Source: Hysterium pulicare CBS 123377 (Eukaryota > Ascomycota > Dothideomycetes > Hysteriales > Hysteriaceae). Taken from it: a stretch of 53,961 bases of DNA. The notes below the pieces were generated by a model, which saw nothing but the letters and a program-made list of their open reading frames with translations, ran no database searches and had not been told where the DNA came from. Location: contig AJFK01000122.1 of the NCBI GenBank assembly GCA_000467715.1, positions 1 through 53,961 of the forward strand, read 5' to 3'. The position numbers and the translations under genes are program-made. Of this stretch, positions 9,477 to 21,696 are shown one piece after another; position 1 is the first letter of the stretch, and each line of letters starts with the position of its first letter.

Positions 9477-12400
9477 ATGAGGGAAATTCCGGTTGCTTCT
9501 CAAAATGATGAAAAATACTCAAGCGCTCAGAAGGCAGGAATCAAGGATACATCGGAAAGCGCAAGCCCACCAAGCTATGCTCGGTCAAGGTCAGTCACAC
9601 CAAAATTGAAGTCCGACCTGTTCTAAGTCTCAAGCAGCACTATGAGTGTCGCGTTCCGGAATTTCAGCGTTCACGCATTCGGGCAGCAGACAGACTACCA
9701 ACGCACCGTCTCGAACTTTCTCGGGGCATACGCTGCGATGGTCACAAACATGGTCATCAGAAAGCCAAAGCTTCAAATCGACATCCTTCATGAGCTTGAT
9801 GGCGTTGTTTTGAGTGGCGAAATGCTACTGGTGCTTGGAAACCCCGGAAGTGGGTGCACCACCATGTTGAAGTCTCTAGCGGGGCAAACATACGACCTTT
9901 GCGTAGACGAGAATGCGGATTTGAATTACCAAGGTAAATCAACGCCTCCGAGCGATAAGATCATGGTTACTTAAGCATTTAGGCTTGTCATCGAGTCAGA
10001 TGTTCACCAAGTTTCGAGGCAAAGGCACGTATCAAGCCGAGTTCGACGTCCACTTTCCAACATTGACCGTGCGAGAGACACTTGAATTTGCCTCCAAAGC
10101 AAGAACGCCGAAGAAGAACTGGGCTGCATGTTCCACTGCAGTCGAAAGTGAAGCCCGCACTTTAGGTCTTGTGAAAGCACTTGATACTAAAATGGGAAAC
10201 GCTTTGCTCCCCGGCGTCAGCGGGGGGGAGCGAAAGAGGACGAGTATTGCGGTACATACAATCGTCATCTCGCGAGTCTCAGGCATGTGCTAACTGCATC
10301 AGGAAATCCTTCTAGGCGATAGCGTCTTCCAGTGTTGGGACAACAGTACGCGAGGCTTAGACAGCGTTAACGCTCTTGACTTTGTCAAAACTCTGCGGCG
10401 GCGCACCTCCGAGAGCAGCTCGGTCGCCATTGTGACGCTATATCAAGCAGGCGAAGAAATCTACGATGTGAGTAGACTTACCCGCCGGCTCTAGTATCAT
10501 CCTGAATCCTCACATGCTCTAGCTTTTTGACAAAGTGACAATCCTATACGAAGGACGGCAAATCTGGTTCGGGCCAACTCAAAACGCAAAAGAATATTTC
10601 ACCGACCTTGGATTCATTACTCCAGATAGGTGCACAACTCCCGAGTTTCTTACGTCTGTTACGAGACCACTTGATATACGCCCCGAAACGAGCGAAATCA
10701 TGAGACGCACTCCAAGGAGCGTTGCGGATTTTGTGCAGGCTTGGAAAGCTTCTCCTCAATATGGAGCATTGATCAGCGAAATTGAAGCTTACAACCACAC
10801 CTATCCTATTAGAGATGAGAATGTTTTTCATGTAAGGCGCTATGGAATGAGAAAAGGCGAAAAGAAGCGGTCTGTTTGCCTTGAAGTTCCTTTGCTCGAG
10901 ACTCGCTAACTCAAAGTAGATCTCCTTACGTCCTCCCAATCAAGAATCAAATCTCACTATGCATATCTCGAGGGTTCCTCCGTCTGCGCAATAGTTTAGC
11001 TGTACCGATATCCACCATCGTGGGGAACTTCATTACTTCGATCATTCTTGGTAGCATGTTTTATAATACGCCAGAGGACACAAGCAGTTTCTTTGGCCGT
11101 GGAGTATTGCTCTTTTTTACTAGTCTAGTCAACACAACATTGGCTGCCTTCGAAGTAAGAGACCCTCGTGTGCCCTACAACGTTGTTCTAGCTATCACGT
11201 TTCTCGCTTACAGCTAGTAGTCCGTCGCACTATGGGATGACCGCCCAATTATCGAGAAACATGTCCAATACGGCTTCTATCACGCCTTTACTGAAGCTAT
11301 TGCCTCGTTTGCCTGCGATTTACCGAACAAGGTCGTCCTCACTTTTGTATTCAACTTTCCGCTCTACTTTTTAAGTAATCTTCGACGGACGCCTAGTGCC
11401 TTTTTTACCTACTATCTCTTTGGGTTCATGAGTCTTCTCAATGGATCTGTAATATACAGATCCATGGGCGCCTTGTCTCGGACTCTGGCGGGTTCGCAGC
11501 CACTTGGTGCGGTGTTTGCCATGCTGTTGACTATCTACAGTGGATTTGTGGTACCATTCCGAGACATGCGCCCATGGCTCAAGTGGTTCTCATATATCAA
11601 CCCGGTATACTACGCATTCGAGGCTATGATCATCAACGAGGTAATATCCGCGAACCAATCCGCCCCACTCCCACTAATGCCATTGATAAGTTTTCCGAAC
11701 GAGAATTTGACTGTACGAAATTTATCCCCGAGCAGCGCAGGAATTTGACTCAGTTCATTTGCTCCAGTACCGGCGCTAAAGCGGGAGAAACTTCAATTTC
11801 TGGGGACGCTTACATTATGGCAGAATTTGGGTTCAAGAAAATACATCTTTGGAGGTTTGTCAAATCATTTTGATGCGTCTGCGAAGATTAATCAGCACAG
11901 AAACCTGGGTATTTTGATTGCGCTCATGGGGCTTTTTTCGTGTGTTTATCTTTTCTCCACCGAGTTCATCAAGATGCTTCCGCCAAGGTCAGACGTTTTA
12001 CTTTTCCAGCGAGGTCACATGCCTTCCATTCCTCGCCTTGATGACGTAGAGAACAGTTCAGTCTCTCGAGTTAGTGCCGAGAAACTCAAAGTTGGTCGCA
12101 AAGAAACTAGCCCCGATGTGCTCAGTACAATTGGAGGCGCTCAACTTCTTTGGAGCGGCCTGACTTATGAAATCAGGGTGGAGAAGAAGGACAAACGTAT
12201 CTTGGACAACATAGACGGTTGGGTCAAACCAAGAACACTAACTGCACTTATGGTTCGTATTCTTGCCTTTTCTTGGTTACGGCCAGAGCCTGGACTGACC
12301 GCCTCTAGGGAGCTTCAGGAGCTGGAAAGACTACTCTCCTAAACGTTCTGGCCGAGAGAACCACTGTCGGAGTTGTCACAGGTGACAGAGTTGTAGATAC

Positions 12401-14203
12401 ACGCTACCAAAACGTTGCATTTGCTCGAAAACTTGGATATGCCCAACAGGACGACATACATCTACTTACGGCATCTGTTCGAGAAGCGCTCACTTTCAGT
12501 GCCCTGCTTCGGCAGCCTAAGCAATATTCTAAAGAGGAGAAAATTGCGTATGTCGACCATGTCATCGAGTTACTTGATATGCAAAAGTTTCAACACACTG
12601 TAGTTGATAGACTTAACATCGAACAAAAGAAGCGCGTCACAATTGGAACAGAGTTAGCTGCACGGCCCGAGCTTCTGCTATTTCTCGATGAACCAACAAG
12701 CGGCCTAGACAGTGACTCGTCCTGGTCTTTTTGTAACCTCTTGAGACGATTGACCGATAGCGGGCAGGCGATCTTGTGTACCATCCACCAGCCGTCGAGT
12801 CCTTTACTTACCTTATTCGACCGACTTCTCTTCCTTAAAGAGGGACAGTCGATGTACTTCGGCGACTTCGGGTATGCATTCTGCACCTTGATTCAGTACT
12901 TTGAGAGTCACGGTGCACGGAAGTGCTTGCCTCATGAAAACCCCGCTGAGTGGATGATGGAGGTTACTAGCAATGGTACAACTGGCAGCGAAACAAGCTG
13001 GGCCGACATATGGAACAATTCCGCAGAGTGCGCGGTTGTAAGAAAGGAGTGCGAGCGAATGAAGCAACTCCTGACGAAAGTCCCGACAACGGAATCTGCT
13101 CGCGAGAGTCATGCCACTGAATTTGCAACTTCTTTCTGGTACCAGCTTGAACTTGTGATCAAGAGAGCTTTCCAGCATGATTGGAGGTCCCCAGAATACC
13201 TCTACTCAAAGGTCTTAACCACCTTCGGATGTGTAAGTAATCCACACCTGCTAGAAATTGCATCTCTAATCTTGGGCTTAGGCGTTCATCAACGGAGTGA
13301 GCTTCTGGGCCTCGGGAAATACGTCCCAGGATATCCAAAACCAGATATTTTCCCTCTTTCTCCTCGCCACGATGTTCGGTACGCATGTACAGCTGATAAT
13401 GGCGCGATTTTACGATAGCCGAGTCCTCTATGAGAAACGAGAGCGCCAGTCGCGCACCTACTCATGGCTTGTGTTTCTCATCTCCAACATCATAGTTGAG
13501 CTCGCTTCGCAAACCGTCACCAGCGTCATTGCGTACGTATCGTGGTACTATCCTATGGGTCTCTGGAGAAAGGCGTTAGACGATCACGAGCTTAATAGCC
13601 GTAGCGGACTCGTCTTTCTGTTGATCTGGTCTCTACTCATCCTGTTCCAGACCATCTCCCAAATGCTGATGACCATCATGCCTGACGTGCCGACCGGCAT
13701 CAACATAGGAAACCTCTTCTTCATGCTGTCGCTAATATTTGCTGGGTAAACTATTCCATCCTCATGTTCTGCAGAGAGTCCGATATTGACACACTCGCAG
13801 CGTTCTCGTGCCTCCCAACGCCCTCCCTAGATTCTGGATCTTCATGTACCGTTTGACTCCACTCTCGTACTACGTTTCCGCAATCATGTCGACCGGGCTC
13901 TCGGGTATTAGCATTACCTGCTCCGCCGATCACTTCTTGCATTTGGATCCTCCCCCCGGCCAAACCTGTGGCTCATATCTAAACCCTTCCACAGCTAAGG
14001 TCTTAAACCCCGACGACAAAGCAGCGTGCAGGGTGTGCACGTACAGCACTGCAGATTCGCTGCTAGCATACTTTAATATATACTTTGAAAATCGCTGGTG
14101 GGAGTGGGGTGTTACAATTGCATACAATATTGCTAATATAGCGCTCGCGGTATTAATCTATTGGTTGGTTAGGGTACCAAGAAAAGTAAAAAAACATAAT
14201 TGA
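9477..14203 (+). CDS. PDR-type ABC transporter, full length
   Basis: Plasma-membrane efflux pump of the pleiotropic-drug-resistance (ABCG) class. It probably exports the product of the neighbouring enzymes or gives fungicide tolerance. Twelve exons sum to 4152 nt, 1383 residues, with no internal stop. Layout is NBD1-TMD1-NBD2-TMD2. NBD1 has the degenerate Walker A GNPGSGCTT (Cys for Lys), signature VSGGERKR and Walker B-like VFQCWDNSTRGLDS. NBD2 has canonical Walker A GASGAGKTT, degenerate signature LNIEQKKR, and LLLFLDEPTSGLDS with H-loop TIHQPS. This asymmetry is normal for PDR/CDR pumps. TMD1 includes NPVYYAFEAMIINE; TMD2 includes MYRLTPLSYYVSA. The start at 9477 is supported because a 48 nt intron (9590-9637) joins ARSS-TMSVAFRNFSV. 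It is slightly shorter at the N-terminus than many relatives. Confidence 0.93.
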
Positions 14204-14432
14204 AAAAATCTTTTTTAGGTAACTCTCTATCCTTTTACTATAGTTAAAGTAATTTGTAAGCTTACTTTATTATTAATCAACCAATACCTTTTAAAAAAAA
14301 TTATATTAATATTAAAAAGTTTATAATATTTATAGCTGAAAAAAACTAGATATTACTATATAATAATAAAACTCCTTATAACTCTATTAACGAAACGCTG
14401 CTTCTACAGTAGTACTACTCGGTAGAATAGTA
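14204..14432. repeat. AT-rich patch between convergent genes
   Basis: About 230 bases of strongly AT-rich sequence (many TTAATAT and ATAATAA words) lie between the ABC transporter stop and the metalloprotease stop. They may hold both 3' ends. Composition resembles the block at 1-560, so the enzyme-transporter cluster is bracketed by two AT-rich zones. A RIP origin is inferred from composition only. Confidence 0.6.
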
Positions 14433-17400
14433 TTAATAAGGTGTTCCGCACTCTCCAATCAAACACGTAACGTTTCTCGTTGGCGGATCCGTTGCCGTCC
14501 AAGCGTCTGCATACGTACACTGGAGCTGATTCCCATCCTGTATAATCTTAATCTTATCGTCGTCATCATCTAGCCAGTATGAAAAGGTCTCTTTATTATC
14601 CGCACCCATATGGCTGCATGCAATATCAGCAGACTTATAGTCGTAGATACGTATATACGTGTACGAGCAGCCGCGCATAAGTTGGTTGGCACCGTCATAC
14701 ATAAGGCCCTCAAGGTAGATGGAAGCGCCGTTTTCGCTATAGCCGTCCTGTGTTTCTACGATCTGAAGGGTGCAGATGCCGGGCACAAAAGGAGGGTCGG
14801 ATGGAATCGTAACGGTAGATGTGGTGGCGCTGGGGGAATCCAATGGTCCTGTTCCTGTGGTAGAAGGAGTTGGAGTGGGAATCGGTGTTATCGTAGGGTT
14901 TGGCGTGTAGCAGCCTTGCGAGTGGGGAGCGCCGAAGAGCGTGAGGCCAGAGCATTTCGGAAGCAAGCTTGAAGTTGCCGTAGGGTTGTTACCAGTTACA
15001 CTGGACCCATCGCTCGAAAATTCCGACACCGCAGTACTTGTTAATGACCCTCCACTATTCCCCGAAGTAGTATTGCTGGTCTCGCTCGGCGCTGTTGTCT
15101 GTGGTGCCTCCGTGGTGTCGGTAGGGTTCGCCGAAGTTTCTACAGTGGCAGATGAAGTGGGCGCAGCTGTTGAGTTGCTTTGACCAATGCACGACGAGAA
15201 CGCACTTGCAAAATCCGTGGCAGATACCATTTCGGAGAGTACACACTCCTGTTGATCGATCCCCATGGGCCCGAGCGAGTCTGCAATAAACGTTCCAGTT
15301 GGATCTGAAGTGGTGCTAGTAACAGATGTGATTCCCGTGCCCGAGCAAGCAGTTACAGTAGAGCAATCAGTTATGAAGCTCTGGGTGACTGTTCCTGAAA
15401 CGATATTCGTTCCAACGCATAGTGGGATCGCGGTGGGCTTACAAGACTTGGTAATCGCTGTCGCTGTGAATTCGGCCGTCTGGGAGCAAGCGGTTACGGT
15501 TGTACAGGAAGCTGTGTACGATTGTGTCGCATTCCCGTCGACGAAGAAAGTGGTTAAACAGTGAGGTACGGCGGAAGCGCTGCATGAACTGCTAGAAGAT
15601 GAAGATGCCGAAGAGCTTGCAGATCCAGTGCTAGTAGGTTTGTCAGTAGGGTCCTGCTGTTGCGTCTCAGCGGGATTCCCCGCTGGTGGAAAGTCGTCTA
15701 TTAGCGGGAAGGACTCGTAATTCAACCATTTAGGAAACTTGGCTTTGATTTTCGGGACTTCGAGGTGGCAAGCTGCATCCAAAACAGCGTTCGTAGCTTT
15801 ATTTGCAACGTTGAGAACTGCACCGAGTAGTCCATTCGCATTTGGTTTCGGTAGAGGGTCACATTTGTCTTTTGGCAGGTCCATTTTGACGAAGGTAACC
15901 TCGGGAACCCCATCATCATCCTCATCTTCGGGATGCTTGACCCTAATCTCAGGAAAGAGGTCGTCATCATTGTCGGTGATCGGCGGGATGTAGATGTCCG
16001 TGTGTTTGACCAACTGGTTGATTGGGAGATTTCCGACAGGACAGTCTTTGTCTAGAGCCTCGCAGAAAACGGGGGTTAGATCCGGGGTGGTTGTTGGTAT
16101 TTGCCTCCAGAAGGCCGCGAGTATAGCAGAGGTGTCGGTGGTCGGGCTCGAGCTGACTGTCGAGGCCGGCAAGAATGATGCTGTCCCAGCGCTATCTCCT
16201 GAATTACTTGTCGCAGTTCCAATGCCAGAAATTGAATCCGTGTACGGAATGGTGATTGAAGCGGGACTAGTAGTCGAAATATACGATTGGCTTGGTAGGC
16301 TGATAGTGGAGTTTGCCAGACTGACTGTTTGCGAAAAGTTTGATCTGACTGTCGAGTTCAATAGAGCTGAGGATGTTTGCACGCTCGAGGAAAAATAACT
16401 AGAAACATTCAAAAACAATGATGTATCTGTTGTTCTAGCTGATCTTACGTCCGAGCTTGCAAGGGCCCCGGTTGACGCGCCGCCCGTTAAGGAAGTGCTA
16501 ACCGTAGCACTGGTTATTATCGAAAGTTCGGTCGAGCGTTGTGTGCTTGAGATAGGTACGATAACAGCTGTTGACGAATTGGAGAGGGAAGACACGCTTG
16601 GCGGAATACCAGGAGCAGTTCCTATAGTAGAAAGAACTGACATGCCTGTGCTATTAAGACTGGGGGAAATCACAGTGCCTGATGGCAAGCCAGCCGTTCC
16701 TGAGGTGATAAAGGAATCTGCCCGATGAATGTTTAATGGGTACGGCATTGCTTTCTTTGGACCTATCTCCCTTCGGACAACATCTCGAATATGCTTTAGC
16801 TGCGTCTCCTCTGATACTGCGTCTTCTACAACATCGCGCTTGGTATTTGGTCCCGTCCAAGTGTTGTCGACTTGTACCGGATTAGGTGGTTGTTGGTTTC
16901 CATTCGCAAAAGGCCAGGTATAAGCATTTGACAAGTCATTGAGGCAACCATATTTATCGATTCGCACTGGTATGTCTCTTAAGAGTTTTGCGCCTAATGG
17001 CGGAATTAGTGTTGCACCTAAGGCAGACCTGTTAGATAAGATATTCTATACCTTGACCAAACATCGCATACGAGTCTAGTCCGTCAGCGAGATTCTCTGT
17101 TTGTATGTGAGTTTTGCTGGATACTGACCGGCATTATTAATGGCCGCGAGCTCCTTTCTTTGATCATAGATATTGTACCATCCGTACCCTTTGTTCCGGC
17201 CAAGGTCGTCAGTGTGAAGAGTCCTAGCGGGGCCAGGGCTTGTATTGTCGGGAACCGTATGAGTCATCTATACATTAGTCAGAAATGTTGTCATACCTGC
17301 TCGTGATTTTATCTTACCTCGTGAGCTATAGTGTGATCTAATAAACTGTACACGTCCATTGGTGCTAGATTGGGGAGCATAGATTTGCAAAACACTTTGA

Positions 17401-18386
17401 ACTTCTGTCTGGTCGAAAGAATGGTGTCATAATCGTTATTTATTACCTGGTGCTTCGATACCGACATCTGTGGCAGAGTCAGCGTTACAACTATTGGCTG
17501 CGGCCGAATCCCAATTACTTTGTCCATATACCAAGGACATAGTTGTATGGCCACTGCATTGTCTCCATTTGGGTGCGTCATTCCCTTAGTGCTACCACTT
17601 TTGCAGCTGTCGTAGTCTTTAGTTTCGAGTTTTATTTCTGGCGGGTCTCGAATTGGATTGACGTATTCCTGTCCATCCCATGGGGTGTTCCCAACAGTAT
17701 CCTCTTTCCAACGGTCCAGATTACAAAAAAATATCTGGAGTGCTACATTAGTAACCCTTGTTTTCGACCACGAAAAGTCGATGATATGTATGAGAAAGAT
17801 GCCTGCAGATTGCTCTCATCTTTGCGTTACGCCGATGGATGTCGCCAAGAGCCCGGATAGACGAATTATAAACTAAGTTGAGTAAATGGAAGCACATACA
17901 ATATTTCCAGCGCCCAAACCTGGTGGAGCTGGGCCGCCAGGGTTTTGATAATGTTGAAGGATGTAGTTTAGGTTATCTCGGATGAAAAGTTAGTTTGTGC
18001 GTAACAATAGGTGGATTAGTTAGACTTGCTCCTAACTTGATGATACCGGTCGGCGTCTGAGTCACCTAGCAGAGTCCCAAAGATCCTGCCGGTAAGATCC
18101 CTGGTCTCGCTATCGGGGAACTCCCAGAGAATATTGGCTGCGGGGTTTGCGGGTGGACCACCAATGGCATCGACGGCAGCTTGAATCAAGTCCAAGGCCC
18201 CGGTTGCCGCACTGTTGAGAAGGTTCACATACTCTAGCTGAAGTTAGAAGGATACATGATTTATCTCGAAGGCCTTTGCATCGGCGTACTTGCACAACTT
18301 GCGTCATCATAATACCAATCAGCGTGGACAGATGTGGCGAGTGCGATTACGCCCAATACGGACACAATCCTAAATCGGTATAACAT
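14433..18386 (-). CDS. Secreted HExxH metalloprotease with long Ser/Thr-rich region
   Basis: Starts with a signal peptide (ATG at 18386; MLYRFRIVSVLGVIALATSV, then HA-DWYYDD). The protease part is split over several exons. An intron ending just before 17267 joins TIAHE to MTHT, making the zinc motif HEMTH. Further on, AINNAENLADGLDSYAMFGQ resembles the segment supplying the third, acidic zinc ligand in aspzincin-like fungal zincins (family inferred). The last exon (to 16967) adds a huge low-complexity Ser/Thr/Pro region, an acidic DDDD patch and Cys-rich CTTVTACS-type repeats. This probably makes a heavily O-glycosylated wall or stalk region. No GPI or membrane anchor was seen at the C-terminus, which ends CGTPY. 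The exact acceptor of the first intron near 18250 is uncertain (LEYVNLL or KYVNLL). Confidence 0.8.
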
Positions 18387-18502
18387 CGTGCCGGATAGAT
18401 GAAAATGTTGCGTGCAAATAGTCTGCCGAGGCCATTGGAGATAGCAGCGTCCTTATAAAGGCTGATGTAAGGGCTGGATGAAGGGGTGAAAGGGGGCGCA
18501 CT

Positions 18503-18560
18503 GATGGACACGTAGATGGAGACATTCTGATGGAGGCGCAAATGGAGACATTCAGATGGA
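18503..18560. repeat. 26 bp tandem repeat, two copies plus partial
   Basis: Two 26-base units (18503-18528 and 18529-18554) begin GATGGA and end GGAGACATTC, with a few mismatches between them. A third partial GATGGA follows. The core GATGGAGGCGCA is shared with the cluster at about 19118-19300. Confidence 0.75.
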
Positions 18561-19117
18561 TCGTTGAGGATGCTGGAGCTGGATCAAGGCTGAAACGCTC
18601 CATAGAAGACTGCAGCGAGATCCATAGAGCTCTCAGAGCTCAAGAAGCTTCCCTCCAGGAAGAATCTACTTCAAGCTTAGTGGTAGTGGTACTTAGACGA
18701 TCAAAGCTGAAACTCGTTCTTGAAGTCCCCATAATTCATCGGCGTCAGCCCTCAACGTGAACACGCCATAGAGAAACAGCGTCGTAATGCACAAGCGCAC
18801 TAGATTATTAGTTGTTACATTAATATCGCTTTGACAGTAATAGTGACGGAGACTGCAACCCAGGACGGCAACGATAATAGTAGCGATAGCAACAAGAGAG
18901 AATTTAGTAAGTCATGATGGTTTAGTGCAATTTGCGACGTGGGCTTCAAAGTCTATCACTAGGCTGACATGTATTTGATGCATGTATATGTTAAATATAG
19001 TAAATGGGGCTCGTACAGCTCCGTTGAACCTGCTGGATTCTAGCAGAATAGAGTAGAATGTTGCTCAAATCCAGTGCAGCGCAGCCTAATGACAACACCG
19101 AATGAAAGCGTAGGGAG

Positions 19118-19300
19118 AGGTATCTGATGGAGGCGTAGATGAGGCCTCTGTTGGAGGTTTACTAACGGAGGCGTAAGTAGATGAAGCAACACCTGTAGGA
19201 GCACACTGATGGAGGCGCAGGTGAAGGAACACGAATCAAGAGCCAAATGAAGGCGTGGATGGAGGTAGCCGGGTGCACCCTGGAGGCGTAGATAGACCCA
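19118..19300. repeat. Degenerate GATGGAGGCG(T/C)A minisatellite
   Basis: At least five imperfect copies of a core close to GATGGAGGCGTAGATGAAG occur with irregular spacing (near 19120, 19165, 19210, 19250 and 19285). On the minus strand they give repeated short Leu/His/Arg-rich peptides, which I read as a by-product of the repeat rather than protein. Confidence 0.6.
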
Positions 19301-19729
19301 CACAGGTGTTGGTGGATTGCGGCGAGAAAGACGATGGATGGTTGGAATGATAGTTGAAAGCGTGTCATAATCATCTACGGCGTAGGTGGTGCAAGAAGGG
19401 AGAGATATGCTGTGCCGTGCAAGCAAGGTTGGGCCTGCCGAGCACTTCCTTGACACAATCTCCTTCACGCGTCGCCATTATGCGGTTCGCAAATGTGTAG
19501 TCAACTATAAGTAGTTAGATTAGTATTTAAATAATGGGAGGAGGAGGCCTTATTATTAAACGTATTCTGCTCTAGAATTATCTATTGAAGATATCTTTTT
19601 GAAGGTTGGGGCTGAGACACTAGGCAGCAGGGCATTTATCCACCCAGCCGTATTTAACTTGGACCATCCCCCAATACCATCCCCCAGTCCTTTCCTCACA
19701 ACGTCAAGGAATTCATTCTACTTTACATC

Positions 19730-20872
19730 ATGCGCCCTTTGCAGAGAGCTCTGAACTGGCTGAGTGGCTCTCGTGACGGCCCCGATACGACGGATAGAGA
19801 CTGGTACTGGCCCCCACCAGCCAAGGCACGACTTTGCGCCTGGGCATACACAAGGAATCTCGAATCCGGGCTGGGGCCACCGCCGGCGCTTCGCGATACC
19901 TTGATAGAGAACAGCCACCAAGGCAGGCCTTCGCGTTCTTCGAGCAGATTGCTTCAGTTGCCTCCAGAGATTCGCATTATCATTTGGCAATATGCTGTTG
20001 GCGGGGAACGCATCGCACTGTATCGAAGACATCGCCGCCTCACCAATTGCCTCCTCGACAATCAAAACTCCAGAACGCCAGGAACGCTTTGCAGCATCAG
20101 GCCCGACACCGTTTGGGCGCAAGCTCGTCAGATCCGGGGAGACTTGTCGCAGAGGGACTTCTTGAAAGGCCCGCCTCGGCCTCGAAAGACACAGCTACTA
20201 GCCCTGGCGAAAACATGTCACTTGATGTACGTTTCTCATCCCACATGTCATTCTCCCTAATTTGCTGGTAGTTATGTCGAAACAATCGATCTGCTCTACT
20301 CGGAAAATACATTCGTTCTACTGCAGAACACGACCCTTGACGACCTGCACTCAACTGTTATGCCGCAGAGATTTGCAGCCATTCGCTCAGTTCACATCCA
20401 TTGGCAACTACGACAGCTAGCAAACGTCGCGGGCCCATCTGGCCAGCCCCGACCCTGGAATGAGCATCAATTTTTCTTCAAGCTGCGCAAATTGTACTAT
20501 TTGCGGCCGCTCGAACATCTTTCGATTTTTATCCAAGGGCCGTTGATGATGTATCGAACCTACAAATCTGTGCTCGGTTATATCAAGTCACATTCCAACT
20601 TAGTTACCAAATCGTTGACTGTGAGGCTGCCATGGCCAATACGAGACCCGTACGACTTCCCCACCGATACTCAGAGCGAAGACATCAACAAACTGCTCGC
20701 AGACTCGCCTCTTCATATCATTCGGACACCATGGGATCCCGACGCGGAGATGGCAGACCTGGATACAGGCTATGACGTCGGATGGCGTGTTGGCGTAATG
20801 TTCTTCCCAGAGCAAAACGGGTCTTCTGAGGTTGAGATAACGAGCTACGCCGTTTTCACACCCTTGCCCTAA
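19730..20872 (+). CDS. DUF7730/F-box-like fungal protein
   Basis: Two exons (intron 20227-20271, donor GTACGT, acceptor GTAG) give 365 residues. The N-terminal part carries LLQLPPEIRIIIWQYAVGG, the short LPxEIRxxIW motif typical of ascomycete DUF7730 and F-box-like families. It is followed by LLALAKTCHLIYVETIDLLYSENTF, split by the intron, and RSVHIHW, both common in that family. Such genes occur in large, fast-changing families in filamentous ascomycetes, and their function is unknown. An adaptor role in ubiquitination is sometimes suggested from the F-box resemblance, but no full F-box is seen. No signal peptide or membrane segment. ATG at 19730 gives the first full frame. Confidence 0.75.
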
Positions 20873-21696
20873 TCAACCTACCTCCCTTTCAACAAACGGT
20901 CATCTTCATTGTAAAGAACTTGGTAGAATGCATCCTCTTAATACAACTAATTATGACACCCGTGTAATTCTGAGTTCATGCATAACCCGGTTCTGGAGTT
21001 GTGACATAGCAAATTGACGCCGACGACATTGAACTAGATTGTCGTTTAGAGGAGTAATACAACATCTTTTTATCTCCGACTGAACGGCGGAGCACAACAC
21101 GGTGTCCATTGACCGGTCGAAGATTACGGCACTAGGTGCTGATTTGATGGCTGTTTTGGAGGCCAAGTCTTCCGGCTTCCAATCGCTGGTCGATGCAAAT
21201 GATAGCTTAGTTCTCGATTGTCGAGCGTTAAAGGTTTGCTTCTGCGTTTGGCGCTTTTGTCCTCTTTGCTTCTTCTTCTTCTTCTTCTTCTTCTTCTTCT
21301 TCTCGAGACTGTTCTGCGGTTTTGCACGCGTTTTCGGCTTGGTGGCGGACTCCATGGTGGTTGGACGAGCGGGAATCAAATGTAGGGCGAACAGGAACGA
21401 TGCTGTGGAACTAGGGGTGCACGAACCTTCCATTACAGCAACTTCGGGACCGTCTGCAACTCCAAGTTCTTGTACATCCAATTCTTACTTAAGATACAGT
21501 GACTGTAATATATTCAACTATTGCATACCTACCGGAAACAAATCACCCTATGTGGAACTATCTAGCTAGCTCATTGGGGAGCTACTGTACCTCGCCTCTC
21601 TTGAAGATGCTGTGGCTGCCTATAGACCTCATATTAAACACTCGTGTATAGAGAAACGCGACAAGAATTATCTACCAACTACCGCGAAAAACGAGC
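20873..21696. other. Intergenic region with TTC microsatellite
   Basis: No convincing gene. Long frames exist on both strands around the TTC tract (a 176-codon ATG frame on minus at 20951-21481 and one on plus at 21102-21569). Each gets its length partly from the simple repeat, and neither resembles a known family. The minus frame, with its poly-Lys run and charged C-terminal part, is the more protein-like, but I would not call it without transcripts. Confidence 0.45.
21270..21303. repeat. (TTC)n microsatellite
   Basis: About eleven uninterrupted TTC units (GAA on the other strand). On the minus strand it would encode a lysine run, on the plus strand phenylalanines. Likely length-variable between isolates. 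Confidence 0.9.

Larger units (their letters stand above)
18387..19729. other. Intergenic region rich in degenerate minisatellite
   Basis: About 1.3 kb with no supported gene. Open frames on the minus strand here are low-complexity by-products of repeats. Two clusters of a GATGGAGGCG-type repeat lie at 18503-18560 and about 19118-19300. The remaining sequence is unremarkable and includes the DUF7730 gene promoter at the right end. Confidence 0.55.

Noticed and set aside
10880-11220. In-frame stops in the first half of the ABC transporter
   Set aside because: They fall inside introns 10870-10919 and 11155-11220; the spliced frame is open and 1383 residues long.
14610-16728. Plus-strand frames opposite the Ser/Thr-rich protease region
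   Set aside because: Antisense by-products of biased codons; no coherent protein character.
20951-21569. Overlapping genes on both strands around the TTC tract
   Set aside because: Length comes from the simple repeat; no domain, splice or homology support for either strand.
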